From assembly GCA_948524275.1 (NCBI GenBank), contig CAOSLI010000006.1, forward strand, positions 1 to 47,385: DNA of 47,385 bases. The letters run 5' to 3'. Positions within the stretch are counted from its first letter, which is position 1, and the number at the start of each line of letters is the position of its first letter. The translations under genes and the position numbers were made by a program. Source of the stretch: an uncultured Clostridia bacterium (GTDB lineage: Bacteria; Bacillota; Clostridia; TANB77; CAG-508). The notes under the pieces were generated by a model. The model did not search any database, was not told the DNA's origin, and saw nothing but the letters and a program-made list of their open reading frames with translations. This document shows, piece after piece, positions 25,230 to 35,089 of the stretch.

Positions 25230-27261
25230 ATGAAAGAATGGATAATAACAAATGGAATAGGAGGCTTTAGTTCATCAACAGATTTTGGTGGAATGAATAT
25301 TAGAAAGTACAATGGATTGTTGGTTGCAGCCACAAAGCCACCTTATAATAGAAAACTAATACTTTCTAAGCTTGACGAAAGCATTGAGATAAATGGTAAA
25401 AAGACTGACCTATTTACAAATGAAACAATCACAAACGGAAAAATTGAAGTTTCAGATGGATATACATATCAGCAAAGTTTTGAAAAAGAAATTATTCCAA
25501 TATATACATACAAGGTTCAAAAAACTATAATAGAAAAATCAATTTGTATGATACATGGGAAAAATGCAGTTGCTGTAATATATAGGATTGTTAATCAAAA
25601 AGCAAAGACTAAGTTTAACATAACACCAATTGTAAATTATAGGGATTTTCATGCAGATTCACATAATGCTAAATTTAAATATGCACAAAATGTATCAGAA
25701 GATTTAAGCAAAGTGCAGATTGATTTTGGAGATAATCAAAAAATCAATATTGGAGTAAGCGATGGCAAATATACAGAACATAAAAATGATGTATTTTGTA
25801 ATATGTACTACAGAATAGAAAAAGAACGTGGTTTCACATCAGATGAAAATCACGCAGTTCCAGGAACGTTTACAATTGAGATAAAACCAAATGAGGATAA
25901 AGAAATAGTGTTTATTTGCTCAACAAATGGCAAATATGGACTTTCTTTAGATGATACTACTAAATTTAATCGGAAACGAAATTATCCAAGCAGAATATGA
26001 TAGAATAGATAATCAAATTAAAGAATCAAAGCTATTAGAAGGTATAACTAAAAGAGGAAAAAATAGAGAAAACTATATTGACTTTATAAAAAAATATATA
26101 GTTGTAACAGATAATTTTATTGTATATAAATCATCAAGCAAGCTACATACAATTATTGCTGGATACCCATGGTTTAATGACTGGAATAGAGATACTTTAA
26201 TTGCATTTGAAGGATTATTATTAAAAGCTAACAGAATAGAACTTGCAGAAGAAATATTACTATCAGTTCTTAAGAAAATAAAAGATGGACTAGTTCCAAA
26301 TGGTTATGATGAATATACAGGAAGACCACTTTACAATAGTGCTGACAGCTCATTACTGTTTTTTGAAGCAGTAAATAAATATTTAAAATATACTAATAAT
26401 TATGATTTTGTAAAAGACAAACTACTTAATGATATGAAGAAAATTATCAACAATTATATTGATGGAATAAATTTAGATGGAAATAATATATATGTTGATG
26501 ACATTGATTATTTATTAGTATCAGGAACGCCTAAGACACAAAATACATGGATGGATGCAAAAGTAAATGGAGTTGCAATTACTCCAAGAAACGGTAAAGC
26601 CGTTGAAATGAATGCCTTATGGTATAACAGCCTTAAAGTAATGGAGGATATAAGCAGTAAATTAAATAAACCAATTGGAAAGATAGAGTATTCTTATATA
26701 GCTAAAAAATGTAAGAAATCATTTGAAAAAGAATTTTACAATCCAGATAAAAAATGTTTGAAGGATACAACAGAGGATACCAAGGTAAGACCAAATCAAA
26801 TATTTGCGATTGGCTTATCATATCCGGTACTTGATTTAGACTTAAGTGTTGCCAAAGAAACTTTCGTTACAGTAACGAAAAAGTTATTAAATAAATATGG
26901 ATTAAAAACTTTAGCAGATGATGAAGAAGGATATAAAGCAGTATATGAGGGAGGGCCAGTAGAACGTGATACAATGTACCATCAAGGAATTACTTGGCCT
27001 TGGTTACTTGGAATGTATTATAATGCAATGCAGAATCTTATTGATGCTGAGACAGATGAAGCAAATAAGAAGAAACTTGAAAAGGTAAAAACTCAATTTA
27101 AGGCTGATTTAATTGATACGTTTATAAATGAAGAAACAAACGAAAATACATATGGTAGCATATGTGAAATATATGATTCGATAGAACCACAAAAAGGCAG
27201 AGGCGCATTTGCTCAGGCTTGGAGTGTAGCAGAAGTGTACAGGATATTATTAGAAAAGTAA
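25230..27261 (+). CDS. glycogen-debranching enzyme (amylo-alpha-1,6-glucosidase type), +1 frameshift at a CGG codon
   Basis: The N-terminal GDE domain (25230 onward, WIITNGIGGFSSST) and the C-terminal GDE catalytic domain (TIIAGYPWFNDWNRDT, GPVERDTMYHQG, WSVAEVYR) are in different frames. In frame 1, codon 248 is CGG (25971-25973) and a stop follows at 25998. Skipping C25971 gives KFNGNEIIQAEYDRI and a continuous 676-residue protein ending at 27261, the usual family length. It removes alpha-1,6 branches from glycogen-like glucans. This may be a translational frameshift, a mutation or a sequence error. The start overlaps the ribosome-binding region of yvcK's end. If not recoded, the gene is inactive. 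Confidence 0.85.
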
Positions 27262-27272
27262 GGAGAAAAGTA

Positions 27273-28229
27273 GTGATTTATCTTTTGCATGGTGAAGACA
27301 ATTACATAAAAAATGAATTTCTTAAGAAAATTAAGAAGAACTTTGGAGAACTTAATTTAGGAATAAATTATATACAAATAGATGAGAATAATGTACAAAG
27401 TATTATATCAGATATTGAAACTCCTGCATTTGGATATGAAAGTAAGCTAATAGTTGCTAGAAACTGTGGATTTTTAAAAAAGAAAAATTCTATATCAGAA
27501 AAACTTGCTGAATACATAGAGAAAAGTGCAAGTGGCAACAATAAGGAAAACATTTTAAGTGGAGTAGAACTTGTTGTAATCGAAGATGAAATCGAAAAAA
27601 ATGACTTGTATAAAGCAATTGAAAAATACGGAACAATAAAAGAATGTAATGAAGCTAAGCTTCCAGAACTAATAAAAAAAGTAAAATCAATTACATCAGC
27701 ATATGGAGTTGACATCAAGGAAAATACAGCTAGTTATTTTATTGAATACACTGGCACAAACATGGAAGACATTATAAATGAGATAAGAAAGCTAATAGAA
27801 TACAAAGGTAAAGGTGGCACAATTACAAAAGAAGATATTGATGTTTTAACAGTAAAGAAGACGGAAAGTATAATATTTGATTTAACTGATAATCTTGGAA
27901 ACAAGAATATTAAAGAAGCTATGAATGTATTGCATAATTTAATATACTCAAAAGAGCCAGTTCAAAAAATCCTTGTAATGTTATATAATCATTTCAAAAA
28001 GCTTTATATTGTATCATTAAGTGATAGTCAAAATATTGCGCAGAATTTAAAGTTAAAACCAAATCAAACGTTTTTGGTAAACAAATATCAAAGACAAGCT
28101 AAATGCTTTAAAGAGCAAGAATTAAGAACAATATTAGATGAACTAATAAATTTAGATGAAAGCTATAAAATTGGAAATGTCGATATAAATGTTGGATTAG
28201 AGTCAATACTATGTAGATATTGTTCATAA
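27273..28229 (+). CDS. holA: DNA polymerase III delta subunit
   Basis: The clamp-loader wrench protein that opens the beta sliding clamp. The 318-residue sequence begins IYLLHGEDNYIKNEFLKKI, the standard HolA opening, and ends with the family-typical SLESILCRYC-like tail (VGLESILCRYCS). A GTG at 27273 is chosen because AGGAG (27261-27265) lies seven bases before it. The open frame continues upstream but overlaps the debranching-enzyme gene. Last gene of the murB run. Confidence 0.9.
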   Translation: MIYLLHGEDNYIKNEFLKKIKKNFGELNLGINYIQIDENNVQSIISDIETPAFGYESKLIVARNCGFLKKKNSISEKLAEYIEKSASGNNKENILSGVELVVIEDEIEKNDLYKAIEKYGTIKECNEAKLPELIKKVKSITSAYGVDIKENTASYFIEYTGTNMEDIINEIRKLIEYKGKGGTITKEDIDVLTVKKTESIIFDLTDNLGNKNIKEAMNVLHNLIYSKEPVQKILVMLYNHFKKLYIVSLSDSQNIAQNLKLKPNQTFLVNKYQRQAKCFKEQELRTILDELINLDESYKIGNVDINVGLESILCRYCS

Positions 28230-28235
28230 GAATAC

Positions 28236-28264
28236 TTGCAATAATTGAGAAAAAATGGTATCAT
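28236..28264 (+). promoter_or_regulatory. promoter of the MntA-HepT pair
   Basis: -35 TTGCAA (28236-28241), a 17-base spacer, and -10 TATCAT (28259-28264). Confidence 0.5.
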
Positions 28265-28299
28265 ATAGTATATGATGGTGGAAAGGAACAAAATTTGAT

Positions 28300-28608
28300 A
28301 TGAGTGAAAAAGTATATTCAATTGATGAAATTAAAACAATATTAAAGGAAGTCTTAGATGGAAAGCCAGTATATCAGGTAGTACTTTTTGGTTCTTATGC
28401 TAAAAAGGAAGCTGATAAGAACAGTGATTTAGATATTATAATAGATACTAAATCTAAACTAAAAGGATTAGAATTACTAAAGCTTATTTGCTTAATGCAA
28501 GAAAGATTTCAAAAGAATATTGATGGATTTGAGAAATACGAAATTATAGAAAATTCACCAATTGATAAAGAAATAAAGGAAACAGGAGTAATCGTATATG
28601 AAAAATAA
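28300..28608 (+). CDS. mntA: MntA-type nucleotidyltransferase antitoxin
   Basis: This 102-residue minimal nucleotidyltransferase has the GSYAKKEADKNSDLDI signature (G31-S32, D43, D45). In MntA-HepT systems this protein neutralises the HEPN toxin by adding AMP units to its active-site tyrosine. The gene overlaps the HEPN gene by 11 bases, the usual coupling. The pair is inserted between holA and gpr with its own promoter and terminator. Confidence 0.88.
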   Translation: MSEKVYSIDEIKTILKEVLDGKPVYQVVLFGSYAKKEADKNSDLDIIIDTKSKLKGLELLKLICLMQERFQKNIDGFEKYEIIENSPIDKEIKETGVIVYEK

Positions 28609-28942
28609 AGAATATATGTCAATAAGAAAAATGATTGATTATATTGATAAGGTATTCAAATATACCAATAATTGTACGTTTAATGACTTTGAAAAGAACG
28701 AAGAAAAGATTGATGCAACCATTTTTGCTCTTAGTCAGATAGGTGAACTTGTTAAAAATATAAGCAAAGAAACTATGAATAAATATCCTACCATTGAATG
28801 GATAACAATTAAAAATTTGAGAAATAAAATAGTGCATGACTATGAAGGAATAAAGCTAAACTTTATATGGGATATAATTAGTAATGATATAATGCCATTA
28901 AAGAAAAATTTACAAAACATTTTGAATGAAGATAAAATATAA
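28598..28942 (+). CDS. hepT: HepT-like HEPN (DUF86) toxin
   Basis: This 114-residue all-helical HEPN RNase has the catalytic Rx4HxY motif complete: R75, H80 and Y82 (RNKIVHDY). The tyrosine is the known AMPylation target of MntA in characterised pairs. The target RNA here is unknown. The gene ends just before a strong terminator. Confidence 0.88.
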   Translation: MKNKEYMSIRKMIDYIDKVFKYTNNCTFNDFEKNEEKIDATIFALSQIGELVKNISKETMNKYPTIEWITIKNLRNKIVHDYEGIKLNFIWDIISNDIMPLKKNLQNILNEDKI

Positions 28943-28954
28943 GTAGTAGAATAA

Positions 28955-29013
28955 AAGCCTAAAAATTTAGCATAATAAACTAAGTAAAAGCTAAATTTAT
29001 AGGCTTAATTTTT
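28955..29013 (+). terminator. terminator after MntA-HepT
   Basis: AAGCCTAAAAATTTAGC (28955-28971) pairs with GCTAAATTTATAGGCTT (28990-29006), followed by AATTTTT. Confidence 0.85.
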
Positions 29014-29042
29014 GTGTTATAAAAAGCGAACGAGGTATATAT

Positions 29043-29951
29043 ATGATTGATTTTAGAACCGACTTAGCAGATGAAAGAGCTGAGATGTGCAAAGCACAAA
29101 CTCCAAAAGGTAAATTAGATGGAATAGAAACAGAAAATATAAATGTTTCTGACTATTTAGAAGTGACAAGAGTAAAAATTCTTAATGAAGAGGGAAGTAA
29201 AAAATTAGATAAGAAGATAGGAACATATACAACAATAAACATTAAAGACATAGAGCTAATTGATAAAGATGGATTAGAAAAAGCGATAGAAGTTTTGAAG
29301 GAAGAGCTAACAAAAGTCATTACTCCGAATTCCTCTATATTAGTAGTAGGACTTGGAAATGAAGATACAACAGCAGATTCAATAGGTCCCAAAGTAGTAA
29401 AAAATTTAAAATTAACAAGACATATACTTAAATATAAACCAGAATTATTAGAAGAAGGCACAAGAGAAATAAGTGCAATATCACCTGGAGTGTTAGGAAC
29501 AACTGGAATTGAAACTCAAGAAATTGTAAAAGCGGTAGTTGATAAAATAGAGATAGGTGGAATAATTGTCATTGATGCATTGGCATCAAATGATATTTCA
29601 AGATTGCTTAAAACTATACAAATATGCGATACAGGAATATGCCCAGGTTCAGGAGTTCAAAACAAAAGAAAAGAGATAAGCTTAGATACTATGGGAGTTC
29701 CAGTAATTGCAATAGGTGTACCAACAGTAGTTGAAGCAGCAACAATAGTTGCAAATAGTTTTGATATTTTAGTAGATAAATTCGATGAATTTAACTTTTT
29801 GAAAGATTCCACATATCAAGACAAATACAGACTTATAAAGACCGTTTTAGAACCTTGCAAATACAACTTGGCAGTAATGCCAAAAGAGATTGATGATCTA
29901 GTAGACAATATGAAAGAAATAATTGCAAATGGAATTAATGAGGCATTATAA
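29043..29951 (+). CDS. gpr: spore germination protease GPR
   Basis: The 302-residue atypical aspartic protease degrades small acid-soluble spore proteins during germination. It begins with the family N-terminus FRTDLADERAE and has the conserved VVGLGNEDTTADSIGPKV and DALAS blocks. It is shorter than the 320-370 usual for Bacillus. It shows the organism, or its recent ancestor, forms endospores. GAGG precedes the ATG. The last 17 bases overlap the 3' end of the convergent TraX-like gene. Confidence 0.93.
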   Translation: MIDFRTDLADERAEMCKAQTPKGKLDGIETENINVSDYLEVTRVKILNEEGSKKLDKKIGTYTTINIKDIELIDKDGLEKAIEVLKEELTKVITPNSSILVVGLGNEDTTADSIGPKVVKNLKLTRHILKYKPELLEEGTREISAISPGVLGTTGIETQEIVKAVVDKIEIGGIIVIDALASNDISRLLKTIQICDTGICPGSGVQNKRKEISLDTMGVPVIAIGVPTVVEAATIVANSFDILVDKFDEFNFLKDSTYQDKYRLIKTVLEPCKYNLAVMPKEIDDLVDNMKEIIANGINEAL

Positions 29952-30702
29952 GTTCAATGCAATCTAATATAATTAAGTGAGCTGGATAAAATGCATAAAA
30001 GAAATACTTTAAAGATGGCCCTTTCTTACCATTATAAAGTAGCATAAATATAACAGGGATAAAGGTAAATAGTATCTCAGATACTAGCCATTCCATAGGC
30101 AATAAATTAAAGTAAGGTATAAATCTTATAACACATAAGATTAACATTACAAATATAAATGCAGAATCTTGAATAAATTTACTTCGATTATGCAATAGTG
30201 AGAATGCTTTTATATTGTTGGTAGTAGAACTCATTTCATCAAGAGATGTATTAGAAATTTGTTTGGGATAAAACATTCTAATAAATACAATCAAAACTAC
30301 GCCCCATGCGCCATAATCAACATTGATTAGTTCAGCTATTGCCATAACTGATATTATTAAAAATAGTTTTAAAACTTTATTTAATTTACTATCATAAATA
30401 TAAAGAGCAATTATACCAAGAAGAAGTGTAAAGAAAATATTTAGGTTCCATATAGAAGCTTCCATAATATACATAAGAACACTAAAAGGAACTTGAGAAA
30501 TCAGAGCAAATAAAAATAATCTTAAACAGTATTTCTTTATATTATGTGTATGGCAATAACCAATTACTAATTGAAATGCAAATAGGGGGAATGCAATTCT
30601 GCCTATTACATTTAAAATTGATGTATAACCAATTACACTATCAGAAAAATGATCACAAAACATCGTGATTATTGCAATTATTTTTATAACGAAACTTGAC
30701 AT
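29935..30702 (-). CDS. TraX-family integral membrane protein
   Basis: The 255-residue multi-helix protein has about seven hydrophobic stretches. The opening IKIIAIITMFCDHFSD and closing YFFYAFYPAHLIIL blocks mark the TraX family. TraX acetylates F-pilin in E. coli, but chromosomal homologues like this have no known substrate and may acylate a surface molecule. It shares its 3' end with gpr (17-base overlap) and is downstream of the pseudouridine synthase gene by 34 bases. Confidence 0.85.
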   Translation of the reverse strand: MSSFVIKIIAIITMFCDHFSDSVIGYTSILNVIGRIAFPLFAFQLVIGYCHTHNIKKYCLRLFLFALISQVPFSVLMYIMEASIWNLNIFFTLLLGIIALYIYDSKLNKVLKLFLIISVMAIAELINVDYGAWGVVLIVFIRMFYPKQISNTSLDEMSSTTNNIKAFSLLHNRSKFIQDSAFIFVMLILCVIRFIPYFNLLPMEWLVSEILFTFIPVIFMLLYNGKKGPSLKYFFYAFYPAHLIILDCIELIMPH

Positions 30703-30736
30703 AGTTTTTATCCTTTCTTTCGTCTTAAGGAACCGA

Positions 30737-31612
30737 TTATAGTTTATCAGTAAATGGAAACTTTTTTAGCTTAATAGTAGTTCCATTTAAGTAATTTAAA
30801 ATTCCAGAATCAGATTTAAAATCAAATGTAATGCTGTAACTACAAAGTAGTTGCGTTTGAGTTTTAAATCTTTTATTTATTTCATATGAACCATATTTTC
30901 CATCACCAATAATAGGGAGTGAAGAATGCGCAAGATGAGCTCTTATTTGATGAGTCTTTCCAGTATGTAATGTAACATCTAAAAGGGATACTTTTTTCTC
31001 TTTATTAACATCAACTAATTTGTATGAAGTAGAGATTTTTGTATAGCCTTTTTTGGGTTCATCTGAAATATATACTAAGGATTTTTTACTATCCTTAAAA
31101 AGATAAGCTGTAAGATCAGCAAATGGCTTTGCTATCCCATAACAACAAGCAATATAATGTTTATCTATTTCAAAATTTTTAAATTTATCTAATAAAATAT
31201 CTTGAGATTCTTTGTTTTTAGCAAATAGGACAAGTCCAAGAGTGTTTCTATCAATTCTATGACATGGCTCAATATATGAATATTTGCTCTTCATAATTGA
31301 CGTGAGTGAATTATCGCCAATAACTTCTAGATTAGAAGGTTTGTTAAAAACGACAATGTTTTCATCTTCATAAAGGACAGGAATTTCAACATTAGTTTTT
31401 GTTCCGTTTAAAATATCATCAGTTATATAAACTGTAATTTCATCATCATAGTTAATTATTACATTTTCACTGATTTTCTGTCCATTGATTCTGATATCTT
31501 TTTTTCTTAAAGCTTTATAGACATTATTGACATTTAAATTAGGAAAAACACTTGTTAAATATGTGCTAAGTTTTTTTCCATCATCTTTATAATCTACAAT
31601 TAAAGTTTTCAT
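30737..31612 (-). CDS. RluA-family pseudouridine synthase
   Basis: The 291-residue protein has an N-terminal S4-like RNA-binding region (about 13-60) and a catalytic domain with CHRIDRNTLG, where D121 is the catalytic Asp of the HRLDxxTSG motif. It isomerises uridine in rRNA or tRNA; the site cannot be assigned. ATG 31612 gives the standard start MKTLIVDYKDDG. It is transcribed with the TraX-like gene. Confidence 0.9.
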   Translation of the reverse strand: MKTLIVDYKDDGKKLSTYLTSVFPNLNVNNVYKALRKKDIRINGQKISENVIINYDDEITVYITDDILNGTKTNVEIPVLYEDENIVVFNKPSNLEVIGDNSLTSIMKSKYSYIEPCHRIDRNTLGLVLFAKNKESQDILLDKFKNFEIDKHYIACCYGIAKPFADLTAYLFKDSKKSLVYISDEPKKGYTKISTSYKLVDVNKEKKVSLLDVTLHTGKTHQIRAHLAHSSLPIIGDGKYGSYEINKRFKTQTQLLCSYSITFDFKSDSGILNYLNGTTIKLKKFPFTDKL

Positions 31613-31691
31613 AAATTTATTCCTTTTCACAATAAAAATCAGTTAACAACTATATTATATATGGAATTAAAAAATATTTCAAGGAAAATAT

Positions 31692-31719
31692 TTGACACTG
31701 TAAAATAGTTTGATATAAT
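31692..31719 (+). promoter_or_regulatory. promoter of the nucleotide-salvage operon
   Basis: -35 TTGACA (31692-31697), a 16-base spacer, and -10 TATAAT (31714-31719), divergent from the pseudouridine synthase gene. Confidence 0.7.
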
Positions 31720-31759
31720 ACAAGTATTATAAAACAGATTGAAGGAGACCAAGTAATTT

Positions 31760-32335
31760 ATGAATATAGGCATTGATATTGACAATGTAATTTCAAATTT
31801 TGATGACACATTATTAAGGGAATATTTAAGACATGATAAAGAATTAAGAAATACTGGAATCATAAATGAAAATGCAGAATATGTAAGAAGAGGGATGTTC
31901 GATTGGACAGATGAAGAAGAAAAGAAATTTTATTATGAGAATATAGAAAACTTTGCAAAAAATTTACAACCAATAGAAAATGTCCCATATTATATAAAGA
32001 AATTAAAAGAAAAAGGGCATAAAATATTTATCATAACTGGTAGAAATAATGGAGAATATACAAACCCATATGAACTAACTGAAAAGTGGCTTAATAAATA
32101 TAATATATATTATGATAAGCTAATACTTACAGACGCTTATGATAAGCACGCCAAAACGGAAGTATGTTTAGCAAACAATATTGATTTAATGATTGAAGAT
32201 AGTATAAAGATATGTTTAGACTTAATAAACAATAATGTCAAAGTTTTTACAATGAATACAAGATACAACCAACAAGAACAAAACTTAGATAGAGTTTCAA
32301 CATGGAAAGAAATATATGAAAGGATTGTAAAATGA
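31760..32335 (+). CDS. HAD-family 5'-nucleotidase-like hydrolase
   Basis: The 191-residue protein opens with motif I GIDIDNVISNF (D6, D8). Motif II is IITGRN and the acidic motif IV is MIEDS. This resembles 5'(3')-deoxyribonucleotidases and related small HAD nucleotidases. It probably dephosphorylates a nucleoside monophosphate. AAGGAG precedes the ATG. Its stop overlaps the next start by four bases (ATGA), so it is coupled to the nucleoside hydrolase. Confidence 0.83.
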   Translation: MNIGIDIDNVISNFDDTLLREYLRHDKELRNTGIINENAEYVRRGMFDWTDEEEKKFYYENIENFAKNLQPIENVPYYIKKLKEKGHKIFIITGRNNGEYTNPYELTEKWLNKYNIYYDKLILTDAYDKHAKTEVCLANNIDLMIEDSIKICLDLINNNVKVFTMNTRYNQQEQNLDRVSTWKEIYERIVK

Positions 32336-33180
32336 ATAAAATAAATGTGATATTAGATACAGATACATATAATGAATGTGATGACCAATTTGCACTCGGT
32401 TACCTATTAAAATCACAAGATGTATTTAACATTGAAGCGATAACTATTGCACCATTTCAAAATGATAGAGATGTAGAAAATGATAGTGGAATTAATAGAA
32501 GTTATATTGAAGCTAAAAAGGTATATGAATTGTGTGGTGAGAATAGTGAAGATAAGATTTTTAAAGGAGCTACAAATTATATCTCAAAAGGATATGACAG
32601 TAGAAACGAAGCGGTAAATAAAATTATAGAAATTGCTTTAAAAAATGACAAAACATATATATTAGGAATTGCAGCGATAACCAATATAGCATTAGCAATA
32701 AAATATGAACCTAAAATAGCAGATAAAATTGGAATAATATGGCTAGGAGGTCATACTTTATTAAAAGAAAACAACCTACATGAAGCTAATTTTAAAGATA
32801 TAGAGGCTAACAAAATTATATTTGAGTCAAATGTAAAATTAACAATTATACCATATAAAGGAGTTGCTTCTGAATTACAAACTACAGTATATGAACTGGA
32901 AAATACTATAAAGGGAAAACACGAGTTAGGAGATTTTTTGTATAATACATTTAAAGATTATCTAATATCAAAAGAAAGAAATAGATGGCCTTTATGGGAT
33001 GTAAGCGTTATAGCTTATATGATAAATAGAGATTGGTTTGAAACATTTGAAACGAACTGCCCTGATATAAATGAAGATACTTCTTATAGAACAAATAAAG
33101 ATAATCGCATAATTACTTTTGTGGGTTATTTAAATGCAAATGAGATATATAAAGATTTATTTAAGAAATTGGGAGAATAG
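32332..33180 (+). CDS. inosine-uridine-type nucleoside hydrolase
   Basis: The 282-residue protein has the calcium-binding aspartate cluster at its N-terminus, LDTDTYNECDDQFAL (D9, D11, D17, D18), as in IUNH enzymes that split nucleosides into base and ribose. The downstream WDVSVIAY block supplies another active-site Asp. Start overlaps the preceding stop. It follows a nucleotidase, so the two could act in series, monophosphate to nucleoside to base. Confidence 0.87.
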   Translation: MNKINVILDTDTYNECDDQFALGYLLKSQDVFNIEAITIAPFQNDRDVENDSGINRSYIEAKKVYELCGENSEDKIFKGATNYISKGYDSRNEAVNKIIEIALKNDKTYILGIAAITNIALAIKYEPKIADKIGIIWLGGHTLLKENNLHEANFKDIEANKIIFESNVKLTIIPYKGVASELQTTVYELENTIKGKHELGDFLYNTFKDYLISKERNRWPLWDVSVIAYMINRDWFETFETNCPDINEDTSYRTNKDNRIITFVGYLNANEIYKDLFKKLGE

Positions 33181-33185
33181 TAATT

Positions 33186-33782
33186 ATGAAATTAACAAGT
33201 GAGGAAGCACTAAAAATATTAGAAGGTGCAAGAGGCAAAACTGAAAATGATAGATGGATAGATCATTCAATTTGTGTTGGAAATTCAGCGGAGAAGATAG
33301 CAAAAGCATTAAATGAAAAAGGGAATGATTTAGACATTGATAAAGTGATGGCGTTAGGTTATATTCATGACATAGGGAAAATGGTAGGTCCATTTCATGC
33401 ACATGTTATGAATGGATACGAATATATGAAAGAGCAAGGATATGACGAAGAGTACTATAACATATGTATAACACATTCATACTTAAATAATGATATAAAT
33501 TGTACAGGCGGTGGGGTGCCTGACCATATTCCATTTAGAACTGAATTTGTTAAAAATCACGAATACACATTATATGAAAAAATTATAAATATATGTGATT
33601 TAATGTGCACCAACAAAGTATTAACTATAGACAAAAGATTGATTGACCTTATTATAAGAAGAGGAGCACATCCAAATACCCAATATCATGTGCAAGAGAC
33701 ATATATCCTAAAAGAATATTTTGATAATTTATTAGGCTACAATTTATATGATTTGTTTCCAGAGATAAAGGAGAATTTATAA
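33186..33782 (+). CDS. HD-domain phosphohydrolase
   Basis: The 198-residue protein carries an HD domain: H27, then H61-D62 in GYIHDIGK, later H72 and D138 in ICDLM. HD proteins of this size remove phosphate from nucleotides or related compounds. The substrate is unknown, but placement five bases after a nucleoside hydrolase suggests nucleotide metabolism. GGGAG precedes the ATG. Confidence 0.85.
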   Translation: MKLTSEEALKILEGARGKTENDRWIDHSICVGNSAEKIAKALNEKGNDLDIDKVMALGYIHDIGKMVGPFHAHVMNGYEYMKEQGYDEEYYNICITHSYLNNDINCTGGGVPDHIPFRTEFVKNHEYTLYEKIINICDLMCTNKVLTIDKRLIDLIIRRGAHPNTQYHVQETYILKEYFDNLLGYNLYDLFPEIKENL

Positions 33783-33784
33783 AA

Positions 33785-34438
33785 ATGAAGAAAATAGCTA
33801 TTATTGGAAGAATAGAAAACTATGAAAAAGATAAGCCATTTAATAAAAGATACTATATAGATGATTGGTTTAGAAAAATATTTGATGAATTAGGTGTTTT
33901 ACTTATTCCAGTTATATCAGAAAATCATTTAGAAGAAATAGCTAACATGTGTGATGGATTAGTTGTGACAGGTAGTGCAAATGATGTACATCCTAAATAT
34001 TATAATGAAAAACCAATTGAAGGAAAGAAATACATATTTGATGAGTTTAATTTATGTAAAAATATTGTTCAATTATTTGCAAAAGACAATAAACCAATAT
34101 TGGGAATATGTGCTGGAATACAAGAAATAAATGTAATATTTGGTGGAACATTATATCAACAAATACCTAATCATTATTTAAGAGACGAAAGTACTCATAA
34201 TATCGAAATAAAAGAAGATTCATTCTTGCATTATGTGTATAAATTAGATAAGATGCAAGTAAATTCTTATCATAAACAAGCAGTTAAAGATTTAGCTCCT
34301 TATTTTAAAATTACTGCAATAAGTAATGATGGAGTTATAGAGGGAATCGAAAAGGATAACGTTTTTGCAGTTCAATGGCATCCAGAGGTGTTATTTGATA
34401 TGAGGATATTTGAAGAATTCGTAAAAAAATGTATATAA
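33785..34438 (+). CDS. class I glutamine amidotransferase / gamma-glutamyl hydrolase (PuuD-like)
   Basis: The 217-residue protein has nucleophile Cys109 in GICAGIQ and the His-Glu pair in WHPE near residue 199, plus the VTGSANDVHP block of the peptidase C26/PuuD group. It may hydrolyse gamma-glutamyl amides or serve as a free-standing glutaminase. It is two bases after the HD gene and is the last gene of the operon. AAGGAG precedes the ATG. Confidence 0.85.
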   Translation: MKKIAIIGRIENYEKDKPFNKRYYIDDWFRKIFDELGVLLIPVISENHLEEIANMCDGLVVTGSANDVHPKYYNEKPIEGKKYIFDEFNLCKNIVQLFAKDNKPILGICAGIQEINVIFGGTLYQQIPNHYLRDESTHNIEIKEDSFLHYVYKLDKMQVNSYHKQAVKDLAPYFKITAISNDGVIEGIEKDNVFAVQWHPEVLFDMRIFEEFVKKCI

Positions 34439-34480
34439 AAAGATTAATTTAACTGGATACTTACAAAATATTAAAGAAAA

Positions 34481-34518
34481 ACACAGGCAGCTAATTATTT
34501 CTAATTAGTTGTCTGTGT
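34481..34518. terminator. bidirectional terminator at the island edge
   Basis: A 17-bp stem (34481-34497 with 34502-34518) with wobble pairs. The minus strand has a T-rich tail (TTTTTCTTTAA), so it mainly serves the minus gene at 34536. Confidence 0.8.
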
Positions 34519-34535
34519 AATTCGTTAGTGAATGT

Positions 34536-35006
34536 TTAACTTTTGCTGTAGTCTTTCTCGTAACGCTTGAGAGGTTCTTTATTTAAAGGCAAAATTGCCA
34601 TAAATGAATCATTTATCATAACCTCTACAAGTTCATCCTCAGAAAAGTAATCCCAAGCAGATATAACATTTTTAATGATTCCTCTACCATCAGAATTATC
34701 ACCTAAAAATGTTATTGGACCTTCTTCACGAAAACGAATATAGCCGTTCTCTGTTTTGTAAAAAATGTCGTATCCTAACAATGCGATAGAATAGGAATCT
34801 ACCATTTCCTGAGTTAATGGAGAAGAAGCCAATTCTTTGGCTAATGCAGCCAATTTTGGATTACTCTGTGGATTATTAATGTGACGGCTCAATAGCTCCA
34901 TCAATTGCGGTTGAATGTGCTGAACATTGCTGTCAGAAAGCGTAGCAAGAAAAATATTCTCTTTCTTGAAATGCGTTCCAATTTTTAGCTCTTGGCTTAA
35001 ATCCAT
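34536..35006 (-). CDS. unknown 156-residue protein
   Basis: The protein is acidic and soluble, with no membrane helix or signal. I recognise no domain. A helical middle part (HIQPQLMELLSRHI) is followed by a likely beta-rich part. ATG 35006 follows TAGGAGGT, whereas the in-frame ATG at 35027 lies within that site. The Shine-Dalgarno overlaps AAACAATTGTTA (35022-35033), an AAC-N4-GTT match that may be chance. It is downstream of, and co-oriented with, the adenylyltransferase gene, 83 bases apart. Confidence 0.65.
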   Translation of the reverse strand: MDLSQELKIGTHFKKENIFLATLSDSNVQHIQPQLMELLSRHINNPQSNPKLAALAKELASSPLTQEMVDSYSIALLGYDIFYKTENGYIRFREEGPITFLGDNSDGRGIIKNVISAWDYFSEDELVEVMINDSFMAILPLNKEPLKRYEKDYSKS

Positions 35007-35089
35007 AGTAATTTTACCTCCTAACAATTGTTTAATAAGGTTAATGGTATAATGTTATTCTTATTTTTATTCGCATAACTACGAAATGC

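Noticed and set aside
25951..25972. Separate start for the second half of the debranching enzyme
   Set aside because: The in-frame ATG at 25951 has no ribosome-binding site and lies within the first domain. Family alignment requires one continuous protein.
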